Positions 28,555 to 38,861 are shown, numbered from the stretch's first letter. The stretch is 64,000 bases of DNA from Legionella beliardensis (GCF_900452395.1 NZ_UGNV01000001.1:831501-895500); one strand, 5' to 3'. A program made the numbers and translations. The notes: a model not told the origin generated them from the sequence alone.

Positions 28555-28583
28555 TTGTTATTCATGTAAATTTTATTAATAAT
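28555..28583 (+). promoter_or_regulatory. Possible sigma-70 promoter for ugd-galU
   Basis: TTGTTA, 17 bases, AATAAT, ending 29 bases before the ugd ATG. Spacing is optimal and each hexamer has four or five consensus positions. Judged by eye in AT-rich DNA. Confidence 0.4.
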
Positions 28584-28612
28584 ACTCCCTAGGTTGATAG
28601 TGTGAGTAAATA

Positions 28613-29983
28613 ATGATCATTGCAGTTTTTGGTGCTGGTTATGTTGGTTTAGTGTCTGCTGCCTGCTTTGCTAAGCTTGGTCATCAAGTCATATGTGCAG
28701 ATATAAATACTAAACGTATAGAAATGTTGCAAAAAGGTGTTTGTCCTATCTATGAAGAAGGCTTAGATAAGCTAGTGCAAGAGCAATTAGCCTGTGCAAA
28801 TTTAATGTTTACCACGGATTTAATTGATGCCGTGCAATCCAGCCAAGTATTTATTATCGCTACTGGAACACCGAGTCTAGCTGATGGTAGTGCCGATTTA
28901 TCACAAGTATTTTCAGTGGCAGACTTAGTGGCAGAGCATGTGCAAAATGATGCTTTATTAATAACGAAGTCAACTGTGCCTGTTGGCACAGGCGATAGCA
29001 TTGAAAATTTAGTGAAGAAAAAATTAGCTAGTGCTAAAAAAACTATCAAGATTGATGTTGCCTCTAATCCAGAATTCCTGCGTGAGGGTTGTGCAATTGA
29101 TGATTTTTTAAATGCTGACCGAATTATTGTAGGCGGTGATAAACGCTGCATGCCGCTGCTAAAAAAACTGTATCAACCTTTAATCGAACAGGGCGTCCCT
29201 TTTTTAACGATGAATAGAACTTCAGCTGAATTAACCAAATATTCAGCAAATGCTATGCTCGCGTGCCGTATTAGTTTTATGAATCAAGTCAGTCAATTAG
29301 CCCAAGAATTTAATGCTGACATTGATGATATCCGTGAAGGCATGGCACTTGACCCACGCATTGGCCCTTATTTTCTACAAGCAGGCATTGGCTATGGCGG
29401 TTCATGTTTTCCCAAAGATGTTCGTGCGCTAGCGCAATCAGCTAAATCTATAGGTCTAGATACTTCATTTTTAGAGGCTATCGATAAGGTTAATGAATTA
29501 CAAAAAAATTGGTTATTCAAACAAGTTGCTAAGCATTTTAAACAAAAGTTACAAGGCTTAAAAATTGGGTTTTGGGGGTTATCTTTTAAACCTGGTACAG
29601 ATGATTTGCGTGAAGCAAGCAGCTTAGTTGCTATTTCTGCTTTTTTGGATGCGGGAGCAAAGATCATAGCCTTTGATCCTGTTGCTGTAACTTGTGCGCA
29701 GCAATTATTTAAACCGCAAGATGATATCGTCTGGTGTCAGACTATGGATGAGGTTTTTGAGTTTAATCTAGATGTATTAATTATTGCCACTGAATGGCCT
29801 CATTTTAAAAATTATTCCTTATCTAATTTACGTAATAAATTGCAGGGAGCGCCCCTATTTGATGGACGTAACTGTTTTTCATTAGTAGCAGTGCAAGAAG
29901 CAGGGATAGCTTACTATTATTCTGTTGGTCGGCCTGTTATTTCAAAACAAGAAAGCATGGAGCTTGTTGGTTATGCAAATTAA
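28613..29983 (+). CDS. ugd: UDP-glucose 6-dehydrogenase
   Basis: The enzyme oxidises UDP-glucose to UDP-glucuronate with two NAD+. The product is 456 residues. The N-terminal Rossmann motif is FGAGYVGLVSAACFA; the catalytic Cys265 is in GIGYGGSCFPKDVRAL; the C-terminal UDP-binding domain contains FWGLSFKPGTDDLREA. It feeds UDP-glucuronate to surface polysaccharide or lipid A sugar pathways. Its last 11 bases overlap galU, which makes its substrate, so the pair is one metabolic operon. Confidence 0.95.
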   Translation: MIIAVFGAGYVGLVSAACFAKLGHQVICADINTKRIEMLQKGVCPIYEEGLDKLVQEQLACANLMFTTDLIDAVQSSQVFIIATGTPSLADGSADLSQVFSVADLVAEHVQNDALLITKSTVPVGTGDSIENLVKKKLASAKKTIKIDVASNPEFLREGCAIDDFLNADRIIVGGDKRCMPLLKKLYQPLIEQGVPFLTMNRTSAELTKYSANAMLACRISFMNQVSQLAQEFNADIDDIREGMALDPRIGPYFLQAGIGYGGSCFPKDVRALAQSAKSIGLDTSFLEAIDKVNELQKNWLFKQVAKHFKQKLQGLKIGFWGLSFKPGTDDLREASSLVAISAFLDAGAKIIAFDPVAVTCAQQLFKPQDDIVWCQTMDEVFEFNLDVLIIATEWPHFKNYSLSNLRNKLQGAPLFDGRNCFSLVAVQEAGIAYYYSVGRPVISKQESMELVGYAN

Positions 29984-30842
29984 AAAAGCTGTTTTTCCAG
30001 TAGCAGGCCTTGGTACACGCTTTTTACCAGCAACCAAAGCAAACCCAAAAGAGATGCTGCCTATTGTTGATAAACCATTAATTCAGTATGCAGTAGAAGA
30101 GGCTGTGCAAGCAGGTATTACCCATATGATTTTTATTACCAGCTCAACTAAGCGCTCAATTGAAGATCATTTTGATAAGCATTTTGAATTAGAAGCACGC
30201 TTGGAGGAAGAGGGAAAAGAAGTCTTATTAGAATTAGTGAAAAATGTTTCGCCTACTAATATTCAATTTACGTACGTGCGGCAAAATCAACCGCTAGGCT
30301 TAGGGCATGCTATTCTTTGTGCTGAGCATGTGGTTGGTAATGAGCCTTTTGCGGTATTGTTAGCAGACGATTTAATTGATGAATCAAAGCTGCCTTGCTT
30401 GTCTGCCATGACTGAGCATTTTAACTCGCATGCGCATTCTATTTTTGCCGTACAACAAGTACCGTGGGAAAATGTTCATCAATATGGGGTTGTTAGGCTA
30501 AGTGATACCAGCGGTGATTATGCCCAAGTACAAGCCATGGTTGAAAAACCAAGTGTTGAAAAAGCACCTTCAAATTATGTTGCCGTGGGGCGCTATATTT
30601 TTACAGCAGGTATTTTTTCTTCTCTTAAAACCATTAAAGCCGATCATCGCGGCGAAATTCAGTTAACCGATGCGATTCAGCACTTACTAAATTACGAAGC
30701 AGTGACTACTTATCACTTCCGTGGTAAGCGTTATGATTGCGGTTCTAAATTAGGTTATTTACAAGCGGCAGTTGAATTTGGATTACGCCATGCTGAAATT
30801 GGTAGTGAATTTTCTATGTATTTAAATGAGCTTTTAACTTAA
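29973..30842 (+). CDS. galU: UTP-glucose-1-phosphate uridylyltransferase GalU
   Basis: The product is 289 residues from ATG 29973 (MQIKKAVFPVAGLGTRFLPA). The nucleotide-binding loop is VAGLGTRFLPATKANPKEM, and EKPS and the late KRYDCGSKLGYLQA are conserved in GalU. It forms UDP-glucose from glucose-1-phosphate and UTP. The frame is open to 29925, but that N-terminus would be ugd sequence read in another frame, and GGAG precedes ATG 29973. The enzyme supplies the ugd reaction. Confidence 0.95.
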   Translation: MQIKKAVFPVAGLGTRFLPATKANPKEMLPIVDKPLIQYAVEEAVQAGITHMIFITSSTKRSIEDHFDKHFELEARLEEEGKEVLLELVKNVSPTNIQFTYVRQNQPLGLGHAILCAEHVVGNEPFAVLLADDLIDESKLPCLSAMTEHFNSHAHSIFAVQQVPWENVHQYGVVRLSDTSGDYAQVQAMVEKPSVEKAPSNYVAVGRYIFTAGIFSSLKTIKADHRGEIQLTDAIQHLLNYEAVTTYHFRGKRYDCGSKLGYLQAAVEFGLRHAEIGSEFSMYLNELLT

Positions 30843-30917
30843 GAAATGCTACTAAAAATTAGTCTTTAAGAATATAATGCGTGCTCTTTGAAAAATATGT
30901 AAGCAATTGATATCTTT

Positions 30918-31889
30918 ATGAAAAAAAATATTGAGCTAACTAATGAAGAGCGAGTGAAATTAAAACTTAAAAATGCTTTACACTATGTTTTAAGTATGTG
31001 CGAATGGGGTGCCTCAAATAAAGTTAAAGATGTAAAAAAAACAAATGCCTGGAACTCATTTCTTGAAGAGCGTTACAATTTTTATGGTAAATTTTTTAAA
31101 ACTAACAATTTGCCCTTGCTTGAACGTAAAGGGACATTTAATTCTGGTATTAATAACAACCACTTGGTTTATTTCTTTAATAAAAAATGGAATTACCGTG
31201 CCAATTTAATTCAATCAAAAGGCAACCCCTTCCACTTAAAGCTAAATGCTCGTGTCGATGGGGTATCACCACTAGAGGATAGCCAATTTGATTTGAGTCT
31301 AGAGAAACTTACCTTACTTGGGGCAGCGATGTTAACTATGGTAAGGAGACAAGGAAATTGTGGTGATAGATCAGCTTTATTAGCTAAATATCTTTGGGAA
31401 AACAACGCTGACATTACCAGGATAGAATTAACAGGTACTTCAACCTTTGATCATGGGTTTGTCATTGTCAACCGCGCTGCCAATAGCAATCTAGCAAATC
31501 CAGATGAATGGGGGCCTGCCTGGATTGTGGATTCATGGTATGAGGATGAGGGTTTAATTTTTCCAGCATCTGAGTTTAGAGCTAAAATTAAAGACATTAA
31601 AGACTTTGTAATAGAGCAATATGATAAATTGTTTCCAAAAGGAATTTTGGGTACGCCACCTCTTAGAGGTGCGCAAGAAGAAATCTTAACAGTTACCTGT
31701 GAAATTAACTTATCTTCTGATCATTTTGATAAATACCCTACGTATTCACGTGATCCATTTTACCCGGTTGAATACTATTATAGAATCGGTAATGAATATC
31801 CTCTTGATTTCCGAGATAAGATGATGGATGACTTACAAGCTCATAAAGAAAAATTTGAAGATTGTCTAACCGAAATTAAAATGCGTTAA
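30918..31889 (+). CDS. Orphan protein with papain/transglutaminase-like Cys-His-Asp motif
   Basis: Not a family I can name. The protein is soluble, 323 residues, with no signal peptide. It has three ordered motifs of a papain-like fold: RRQGNCGDRSALLAKYLW with Cys148 at the start of a helix, STFDHGFVIVN with His179 on a strand, and AWIVDSWYED with Asp205. The spacing (31 and 26 residues) and order fit transglutaminase-like or C58/YopT-type cysteine peptidases, groups that include secreted effectors. The first ~130 residues are helical and Lys-rich and may bind a partner. It is a single gene after galU with about 75 bases between. Enzymatic activity is inferred, not shown. Confidence 0.72.
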   Translation: MKKNIELTNEERVKLKLKNALHYVLSMCEWGASNKVKDVKKTNAWNSFLEERYNFYGKFFKTNNLPLLERKGTFNSGINNNHLVYFFNKKWNYRANLIQSKGNPFHLKLNARVDGVSPLEDSQFDLSLEKLTLLGAAMLTMVRRQGNCGDRSALLAKYLWENNADITRIELTGTSTFDHGFVIVNRAANSNLANPDEWGPAWIVDSWYEDEGLIFPASEFRAKIKDIKDFVIEQYDKLFPKGILGTPPLRGAQEEILTVTCEINLSSDHFDKYPTYSRDPFYPVEYYYRIGNEYPLDFRDKMMDDLQAHKEKFEDCLTEIKMR

Positions 31890-32088
31890 GCTTTAAAAAA
31901 TTAAACGATTACTTTGAAGGGTTGTGTTTGTTTAAACTATAGTTAAAGTACAAGTTTAGAAGTGATGTTGATTTTGGTACTTAACAGTCCGTTTAAATTA
32001 TTCGATAAAGAATAAAATGCTTCCCAACTTGAATTGGATATATACCTCTGGCAAGATGCTTGTTGATTTGGATTTCCAGCGAGGAAGT

Positions 32089-32835
32089 ATGAAAATTCTT
32101 GTTGCAATAAAACGTGTTATTGATCCCTACGTCAAGATAAGGATAAAACCAGATCACACTGGGGTTGAAACACAAAATGTAAAAATGTCAATAAATCCTT
32201 TTGATGAAATTGCTCTAGAAGAAGCAATTCGCTTGCGAGAGCAAAATATTGCTTCTGAAGTCATTGCTGTTACCATTGGCAACGATTTGGCGCAAGAAAC
32301 CTTAAGACATGCGTTAGCATTAGGAGCAGATAGGGCAATTCTTATTAAGAGTGAAAAGGCTTACTGCAGTTTAAACATCGCTAAAATTTTACAAACGATC
32401 GTAAATCAAGAGCAGCCTGAATTAGTATTAATGGGTAAGCAAACGATTGATGGCGATAATAACCAAACACCGCAAATGCTAGCGGCACTTCTTAATTGGT
32501 CACAAGCAACGTATGCCTCGAAAATTTTAATTGAAGGCAAATCGCTTACGGTAACGCGTGAAATAGATGGTGGTTTAGAAACATTAACCATGAATTTACC
32601 TGCCGTGGTAAGTACTGATTTACGCTTAAATGAACCTAGATACGCAAGCCTACCTAATATTATGAAAGCAAAACGCAAGCCTTTAGATATTCTAGAGGTG
32701 GACAGTTTGCAATTAGATTTAAAAGACCATATTCAAATACTTTCTGTGAAACCTCCTTCAGCACGTACAGCGGGCGTGATCCTTGATTCAGTCAAGACAC
32801 TTGTTGAAAAATTAAATGAAGCCAAAGCGCTTTGA
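32089..32835 (+). CDS. etfB: Electron transfer flavoprotein beta subunit
   Basis: The product is 248 residues from ATG 32089 (MKILVAIKRVIDPYVKIRI), preceded by GAGGA. The family motifs SINPFDEIALEEAIRLRE and LMGKQTIDGDNNQTPQMLA are present. With EtfA it accepts electrons from acyl-CoA dehydrogenases and passes them to the quinone pool via ETF-QO. The frame is open upstream to 32017, but those 24 residues are not ETF-like. etfA follows after 10 bases. Confidence 0.96.
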   Translation: MKILVAIKRVIDPYVKIRIKPDHTGVETQNVKMSINPFDEIALEEAIRLREQNIASEVIAVTIGNDLAQETLRHALALGADRAILIKSEKAYCSLNIAKILQTIVNQEQPELVLMGKQTIDGDNNQTPQMLAALLNWSQATYASKILIEGKSLTVTREIDGGLETLTMNLPAVVSTDLRLNEPRYASLPNIMKAKRKPLDILEVDSLQLDLKDHIQILSVKPPSARTAGVILDSVKTLVEKLNEAKAL

Positions 32836-32845
32836 AGGAGAAAAA

Positions 32846-33784
32846 ATGAGTGTTTTAGTCATTGTAGAACATGATAATCAAAAAATGCATCCCTCAACTC
32901 GTAGTACCTTTGCTGCGGCATTAGGTCTAGACGAACACCCGGTATTATTAGTCATAGGCTATCAATGCAGGCAAGTAGCTAATGAGGCAGCCACGTTAGC
33001 TGGCGCAAGTGCAGTCTTATTGGTGGATAATCAATGTTATGAACATCAGCTAGCAGAAAATACCAGTAAGCTTGTGTTATCATTAGCAGAAAATTACCAA
33101 GCCATATTAGCCCCATCAACGACGTTTGGTAAAAATTTAATGCCTCGGATTGCTGCTCAATTGGATGTGGCACAAGTGTCAGATGTTATTCGCATTATTG
33201 ATGAAGATACCTTTGAGCATTCTATTTATGCCGGTAATGCCATCGAGGCCGTCAAAGTACTTGATGCTAAAAAAGTGTTAACCATTCGCACGACAGCTTT
33301 TGAAAGCGTTTCAGCAACGCAAGAGCCATGCTGCATTGAAGTAATCGAAAATGCTATTGATGAAACTAACACAACATTCGTTAAACAGGAATTAAGCAAG
33401 TCCGTTAGACCTGATCTGACTAGTGCTAAAATTGTTGTTTCAGGCGGTCGGGGTTTGCAAAACGCAGAAAAATTTAAACTGATTGAAGAACTAGCAGATG
33501 CTTTAGGCGCTGCTGTAGGTGCGTCAAGAGCAGCGGTTGATGCCGGATATGTTCTCAATGATTGCCAGGTTGGGCAGACAGGTAAAATTGTCGCCCCTGA
33601 TTTATACATCGCTATAGGAATTTCAGGGGCTGTACAGCATTTAGCTGGTATGAAGGATTCAAAGATCATTGTTGCTATTAACAAAGATGCTGATGCTCCT
33701 ATATTTCAAATTGCGACCTATGGTTTAGTGGGCGATTTATTTGAATTAGTTCCAGAATTGATTGAGCAATTGAAGCAACATTAG
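32846..33784 (+). CDS. etfA: Electron transfer flavoprotein alpha subunit
   Basis: The product is 312 residues from ATG 32846, preceded by GAAGGAG. The C-terminal FAD domain shows [40 protein letters not shown] and [14 protein letters not shown], the EtfA signature. It holds the FAD of the ETF heterodimer. It is cotranscribed with etfB, and ald follows 8 bases later. Confidence 0.96.
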   Translation: MSVLVIVEHDNQKMHPSTRSTFAAALGLDEHPVLLVIGYQCRQVANEAATLAGASAVLLVDNQCYEHQLAENTSKLVLSLAENYQAILAPSTTFGKNLMPRIAAQLDVAQVSDVIRIIDEDTFEHSIYAGNAIEAVKVLDAKKVLTIRTTAFESVSATQEPCCIEVIENAIDETNTTFVKQELSKSVRPDLTSAKIVVSGGRGLQNAEKFKLIEELADALGAAVGASRAAVDAGYVLNDCQVGQTGKIVAPDLYIAIGISGAVQHLAGMKDSKIIVAINKDADAPIFQIATYGLVGDLFELVPELIEQLKQH

Positions 33785-33792
33785 GAGATATT

Positions 33793-34911
33793 ATGATTGT
33801 TGGTGTGCCTAAAGAAATCAAACCGCAAGAAAATCGGGTTGGTTTAGTTCCTGCAAGTGTTAGAGAGATTGTTCGAGCTGGGTGTTCAGTGTTTGTGGAA
33901 AAAGGAGCGGGCCTTGGTATTGGCATTAGTGATGCAGATTATCAAGCAGCAGGCGCTGAAATTCTTGATACGGCTGATGAAGTATTTGCTAAGGCAGAAT
34001 TGATTGTTAAAGTTAAAGAGCCGCAGCCTATTGAATGTAAACGCTTAAGAGAAGGTCAAACCCTATTCACTTATTTACATCTAGCGCCAGATCCACAACA
34101 AGCACGTTTATTAAAAGAATCAGGCGTGACCGCCATAGCTTATGAAACTGTGACTCAAGACGACGGTGGGTTACCCTTGTTAACACCTATGTCACAAGTT
34201 GCAGGCCGTATGTCAATTCAAGCGGGTGCTCACTGCCTTGAAATGGCTCAAGGCGGTAGTGGGGTGTTATTAGGTGGCGTGCCAGGGGTAGCTGCTGCAA
34301 ATGTAGTTGTCATTGGCGGTGGGGTGGTTGGCACCAATGCAGTGCGTATGGCTATGGGTATGGAGGCACGGGTTATTGTATTAGACAAATCGCTGCCTCG
34401 TTTAAGAGAATTAGATTTTCAATTTGGTGCTAAATTAAATACCATTTATGCGACCTCTGATGCCCTTGAGCATTATGTGACTTCAGCTGATTTAGTAATT
34501 GGTGCGGTCTTAGTTCATGGAGCAGCAGCACCTAAATTAGTCACGCGTTCCATGCTAAAGGCAATGCGTCCAGGCTCCGTTGTTGTCGATGTGGCGATTG
34601 ACCAAGGTGGTTGCTTTGAAACAAGCCGTGTGACTACTCATCAAGAACCTACCTATGTTGTCGATGGCGTTGTCCATTATTGTGTAGCGAATATGCCCGG
34701 CGCTGTACCCCGTACGTCTACCTTTGCTTTAAATAATGCGACTTTGCCGTTTGTAATGAATTTAGTGACTAAAGGTATTAAATCAGCCTTATCAGATGAT
34801 CCACATTTATTAAATGGTTTAAATGTTCATAAGGGTATGATTACTTATGAAGCCGTGGCTTTGGATTTAGGTTATGATTATATTCCGGCTATGAATGCAT
34901 TAAAAAGCTAG
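33793..34911 (+). CDS. ald: Alanine dehydrogenase
   Basis: The product is 372 residues. [20 protein letters not shown] opens the protein (Arg15 and the conserved Lys region), THLHLA-type His is in FTYLHLAPD, and the NAD loop is [16 protein letters not shown]. The enzyme interconverts L-alanine and pyruvate/ammonia with NAD. In amino-acid-eating Legionella it would channel alanine carbon into pyruvate. Its pairing with ETF in one operon links amino-acid and fatty-acid oxidation. Confidence 0.95.
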   Translation: MIVGVPKEIKPQENRVGLVPASVREIVRAGCSVFVEKGAGLGIGISDADYQAAGAEILDTADEVFAKAELIVKVKEPQPIECKRLREGQTLFTYLHLAPDPQQARLLKESGVTAIAYETVTQDDGGLPLLTPMSQVAGRMSIQAGAHCLEMAQGGSGVLLGGVPGVAAANVVVIGGGVVGTNAVRMAMGMEARVIVLDKSLPRLRELDFQFGAKLNTIYATSDALEHYVTSADLVIGAVLVHGAAAPKLVTRSMLKAMRPGSVVVDVAIDQGGCFETSRVTTHQEPTYVVDGVVHYCVANMPGAVPRTSTFALNNATLPFVMNLVTKGIKSALSDDPHLLNGLNVHKGMITYEAVALDLGYDYIPAMNALKS

Positions 34912-34943
34912 CGTAATCTAATGGGACTGTGGTGTTAGGTTCC

Positions 34944-34972
34944 TTACCTAGGCAGCAATAATGCCTAGGTAA
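34944..34972. terminator. Perfect 10-bp hairpin between convergent ald and mrcA
   Basis: TTACCTAGGC (34944-34953), nine bases, then GCCTAGGTAA (34963-34972). It lies between two convergent genes, so it may stop transcription from both sides. There is no strong T run on either side, so it is not a textbook intrinsic terminator. Confidence 0.5.
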
Positions 34973-35000
34973 AATGATAAATGAAGCGAATTTGAAGCAC

Positions 35001-37376
35001 TTAAAATAAATCTTCCTGCTCCTGCTGTTGCTCTGGCACTCCTGCAACATTTGGCATACTGGCGACACCTTCCTCTGTTGGCACATCTTGTTCTTTAAAA
35101 TATTCTATAATGCTATTACTTTGATCTTGCCTAGCTAATAAGCCTGTTTTTGGATCAATACGCACGGCTACAACATTTTTAGGCTGCGGCAATGCTTTCT
35201 CAGGTATTTCTTGTAGAGCAACTTTCATAAAATCAATCCACATAGGTAATGCCAGGCTTGCTGCATATTCATGCAACGATTGTGGATTATCGTAACCAAC
35301 CCAAGTTGTTACTACGATATCGGGTGTAAAGCCTGCAAACCAGGCATCAACTTGCTCGTTAGTTGTTCCCGTTTTTCCAGCAATATCTTGACGATTAAGT
35401 ATACTGGCAGCGTGAGCAGTTCCATGCTGAACAACACCCTTTAAAGCAGAGGACATCAGAAATGCAATATCAGCAGGGATAACCCGTGGCGCCAGTAAAG
35501 AGGGATCAATAGTGTTCTCTTGCCCATCACACTCTGGGCAAACCTTGGCGGGGCTGGCTTGTAGTAACAGTTTTCCTTCATTATCCGTAATATGATCAAT
35601 TAAATAAGGCTCAACTTTATAGCCGCCGTTAGCAAAAACTGCATAGGCTGTCGTTAACTCCATAGGACTTACTGATAAAGTACCTAACGCTAATGATAAA
35701 GCCTTTGGTAACTTCTCTTTATGAAAACCAAAGCGGGAGACGTAATCAATGGTATAATTGAAGCCTAAGTCATCTAGTACCCGAATAGAAACCATGTTAC
35801 GTGAGCGTACCAGTGCTTCTTTAAGACGCGTTGGGCCATTAAATGTTAAATTGTCATTGTGTGGGCGCCACAACGTTGGCTGGCTTGGATCATCTACGAC
35901 AATCGGCGCATCATTGACTAAGGTTGCTAGTGTATAGCCTTTATCTAAGGCTGCGGCATAGATAAAGGGTTTAAAGCTAGAACCAGGTTGTCTATTAGAT
36001 TGGGTGGCTCGATTAAACTTACTTTTATCAAAATTAAAGCCTCCAACTAAGGCTTCAAGCGCGCCGTTGTTGGGATTTAATGCGATTAAAGCCGCTTCAA
36101 CTTCAGGAAGTTGACTTAAAATCCAAGTGTCTTGTTGCTGCTTGACATAAACAATATCACCTGCTTTAAGAATTTGCTTAGCACTGGTTGGCTGTTTACC
36201 AACCCAACCTTTTTTAAGAGCAGGCCTTGCCCAAGACATGCCTTCCCACCCTAACGTAAAGTGTTGATTAGTGCGTGTTAATGCTTGCGCTTCCTTGTTA
36301 TCAACAGCAAGGATAATTGCTGGCTCTAAACCATTAAAAGCTGGGTATTGAAGGAGGTGTTTGCTCAATGATTCAGGTGACTTATCTTTTATGACTAAGT
36401 TACCTACAGGGCCGCGATAACCATGCCGATGATCATAATTGATTAAATGCTCTGCTACCGCTTGATTAGCAGTTAATTGTAATGGTGCTTTAACAGTTGT
36501 GTAAACGTTATAGCCTTTTGTATAAGCGGCAGGCCCAAAGTGATTATAGAGCGATTGACGAATCATTTCTGCCACATAAGGTGCTGGCACTTCAACATTT
36601 GCACCATGGTATTTAGCCGTAATAGGTTGGCTAATGGCTTCTTTATACTGCTCTTCCGTAATGTATTTTTCTTCAAATAAGCGCTCTAACACATGATCAC
36701 GCCGCTTACGTGCAGCCCCAGGATTTACAATAGGATTTTGGGTAGAGGGAGCCTGCGGTAGGCCCGCAATCATAGCTAATTCAGCTAAATTAAGTTCTTT
36801 TAAAGGTTTGCCATAATATACGCTGGCTGCTGCACCTACACCGTAAGCGCGATTACCGAGATAAATTTTATTAAGATAAAGTTCAAGGATTTTTTCTTTA
36901 CTTAGTTCGCGGTCAATTTTAATCGCTAGCAAAATTTCATTGAATTTACGTAAAAAGGTTTTTTTGCGGCTTAGGAAAAAATTACGTGCAACTTGCATGG
37001 TAATCGTACTGCCGCCTTGCGATTTAGTTCCAGTTTGAATCATACGCAACGTAGCGCGGCCTAGACCAAAAATATCAACCCCAGAGTGCTCAAAGAAGCG
37101 TTGATCTTCGGTTGCTAGCAGCGCATAAACTAGCATTTTAGGAATTTCATCATACATGAGTGGAATGCGTTTTTTTTCACCATATTCTTGAATCAATTTT
37201 CCATCTTGGGTATAAATTCTTAAGGGAACTTGTAAGTGGACAGTATTAAGAGATTCAACATCAGGTAATTGGCTTTCTAAATATAAATAGAGGAAGCTTA
37301 CCCCAATGATAAGAAGAAAAAAAAGGCTAAGTAGCGACCATAAACTATGTCGCCAAAAATAAATCGCTTTTTTCAT
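35001..37376 (-). CDS. mrcA: Penicillin-binding protein 1A
   Basis: This bifunctional class A PBP has 791 residues from ATG 37376. It has an N-terminal membrane helix (about 10-35), a glycosyltransferase domain with ATEDQRFFEHSGVD and QGGSTITMQVARNFFL, then an OB-like insert and a transpeptidase domain with GSSFKPF, RSRNM and AGKTGTTNEQVDAWF. It polymerises and cross-links peptidoglycan. A GTG at 37400 would add eight residues; neither start has a clear ribosome binding site. It is usually divergent from pilM; here an extra gene lies between. Confidence 0.95.
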   Translation of the reverse strand: MKKAIYFWRHSLWSLLSLFFLLIIGVSFLYLYLESQLPDVESLNTVHLQVPLRIYTQDGKLIQEYGEKKRIPLMYDEIPKMLVYALLATEDQRFFEHSGVDIFGLGRATLRMIQTGTKSQGGSTITMQVARNFFLSRKKTFLRKFNEILLAIKIDRELSKEKILELYLNKIYLGNRAYGVGAAASVYYGKPLKELNLAELAMIAGLPQAPSTQNPIVNPGAARKRRDHVLERLFEEKYITEEQYKEAISQPITAKYHGANVEVPAPYVAEMIRQSLYNHFGPAAYTKGYNVYTTVKAPLQLTANQAVAEHLINYDHRHGYRGPVGNLVIKDKSPESLSKHLLQYPAFNGLEPAIILAVDNKEAQALTRTNQHFTLGWEGMSWARPALKKGWVGKQPTSAKQILKAGDIVYVKQQQDTWILSQLPEVEAALIALNPNNGALEALVGGFNFDKSKFNRATQSNRQPGSSFKPFIYAAALDKGYTLATLVNDAPIVVDDPSQPTLWRPHNDNLTFNGPTRLKEALVRSRNMVSIRVLDDLGFNYTIDYVSRFGFHKEKLPKALSLALGTLSVSPMELTTAYAVFANGGYKVEPYLIDHITDNEGKLLLQASPAKVCPECDGQENTIDPSLLAPRVIPADIAFLMSSALKGVVQHGTAHAASILNRQDIAGKTGTTNEQVDAWFAGFTPDIVVTTWVGYDNPQSLHEYAASLALPMWIDFMKVALQEIPEKALPQPKNVVAVRIDPKTGLLARQDQSNSIIEYFKEQDVPTEEGVASMPNVAGVPEQQQEQEDLF

Positions 37377-37550
37377 ATTAGAAATAATGTAAATTTGCAC
37401 TTAAATTTATTGAACTTGCGATTATAACGCTATTTGACCTAACTTTGCGAACGATACTAAGCATAATTATTTAAAAATAACTTAGTTTTAGCAGGTAAGC
37501 CTCATTTAAGAGGCCTAGTTTTGGTAATCTTTAAGAAATTAGTTCTAAAA

Positions 37551-38861
37551 TTACTCGATAGTACCAGTACCTGAGCCGCCAGGATTTAAGGAAGAGGAAC
37601 CTACGCTAGAATCATTATTTTGTGAACCTGTGTCGTTAGTTCGCTCAAATATACGAGTATTAGGAAAGAAACCATGAAAAGATGAACGCCCACCTAGCAG
37701 TAGATTAGGCATTAAAATAGGGGGAGTTGTTGTTCTAGTTGCCTTAAGTTGTCTATTTTCTTCTTGTAGCGTTGCAATAGTATTTGCAGATTTAAGATTT
37801 GATTCTTGCGAACTAGTCAGTTGCTGTTTTGTTTCTTGTAATTCAACTTGTTTAGTCTCAAGCTGATGTTGTAAAAGTGAGCTTTCTTTTTGCAATTTAG
37901 CAATAATTTGTTCCAATTTATTATATTGTTCTTGGGAAAAATTGAGCTGATCTTTAGTTTCCCGTAATTCAGATTGGCAAACTTGAAGTTGTTGCTGAAA
38001 GTACTCATTTTCTTGTTTTAGCTTATCAATGATTTGTTTAGATTCAAGGTATTGTGTTTGTGCGGCAAGAAGTTGTATTTTTGCTTCTTTTAAATCACTG
38101 CTTTGATTTTCAAGTTGCTGTTGTAATTGAATTAATACTTTTTGTAGGCCAGCAATTGTTTGTTTGGCATCATTGTATTGTTCCTCTAGAAAAGCTAACT
38201 GCTTTTTCATTTCGGGTAGTTGGGATGAACTGAGCTCTGTTTCAAGTTGTTGTTGTAGTTGTGCAATAAGTTCTTCTTGTTGTTTCTTAATTTCTTCCAG
38301 TTCTTTTATCCGCTCTTCAAGCAATGGCTTAAGCATAATGCTTTGATGTTCATCGATAATTGTTTCAACATAGTAAGCAACTTCTTTACTTGTTTTAGCA
38401 CTAATATTATTTACTAAATAATCAGTTAGCGTTTTCCCCATAACGGAAAGTACACGTGATACTGTCCAACTTCTAGTACTAATAAAGCGTTGTGCTGTCG
38501 TCTCAATATTATTATACTTTAGTTGTACCTCGGTTGATTTAGTGATATCTAGTAACTCAAATAAAGTCATTAGAAAATTATTGAGGATCTCTTTGATTAG
38601 TAATGTTTCTTCTTCTGTTAAGGGTGTTGTTTTTGCTACCAGCGGCTTTACTGTGTTTATCACGTAGACAATATAATTTAAGACTGTGTTTCGGGTTTCA
38701 TATTTAATTGCTTTTTGAATAAGGTCAGTTAGTTCCTCTACTATTTGTGGGTAAGGCTTAGCTAAAATTTCTTCAGTATTGTAAGAGTCTGACGTTTGAC
38801 TTTCAGCATAACGTATAATAACTCGGCCTAATTTAGTGATAAATTCCTGTAAGCGTGACAT
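37551..38861 (-). CDS. Orphan coiled-coil protein with four ~42-residue tandem repeats
   Basis: I do not recognise this 436-residue protein. Residues 1-160 are helical. From about 185 to 370 it is a continuous coiled coil built of four tandem units, three of exactly 42 residues (six heptads), each with a QQQL-type start and a LxETKxQLxxSQ-like middle. The C-terminal ~65 residues are Ser/Gly/Asn-rich and disordered. ATG 38861 has AAAGGAG seven bases upstream; the frame opens further to 38936 but without support. It sits between mrcA and pilM, normally neighbours, so it looks like an insertion. A candidate effector or scaffold. Confidence 0.75.
   Translation of the reverse strand: MSRLQEFITKLGRVIIRYAESQTSDSYNTEEILAKPYPQIVEELTDLIQKAIKYETRNTVLNYIVYVINTVKPLVAKTTPLTEEETLLIKEILNNFLMTLFELLDITKSTEVQLKYNNIETTAQRFISTRSWTVSRVLSVMGKTLTDYLVNNISAKTSKEVAYYVETIIDEHQSIMLKPLLEERIKELEEIKKQQEELIAQLQQQLETELSSSQLPEMKKQLAFLEEQYNDAKQTIAGLQKVLIQLQQQLENQSSDLKEAKIQLLAAQTQYLESKQIIDKLKQENEYFQQQLQVCQSELRETKDQLNFSQEQYNKLEQIIAKLQKESSLLQHQLETKQVELQETKQQLTSSQESNLKSANTIATLQEENRQLKATRTTTPPILMPNLLLGGRSSFHGFFPNTRIFERTNDTGSQNNDSSVGSSSLNPGGSGTGTIE

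Noticed and set aside
28167-28612. CRISPR-like array in the repeat-rich gap
   Set aside because: Repeats are inverted pairs rather than regularly spaced direct repeats, and no cas genes are present.
33226-33684. 152-residue minus-strand frame inside etfA
   Set aside because: etfA is unmistakable on the plus strand; the antisense frame has no ribosome binding site or family features.
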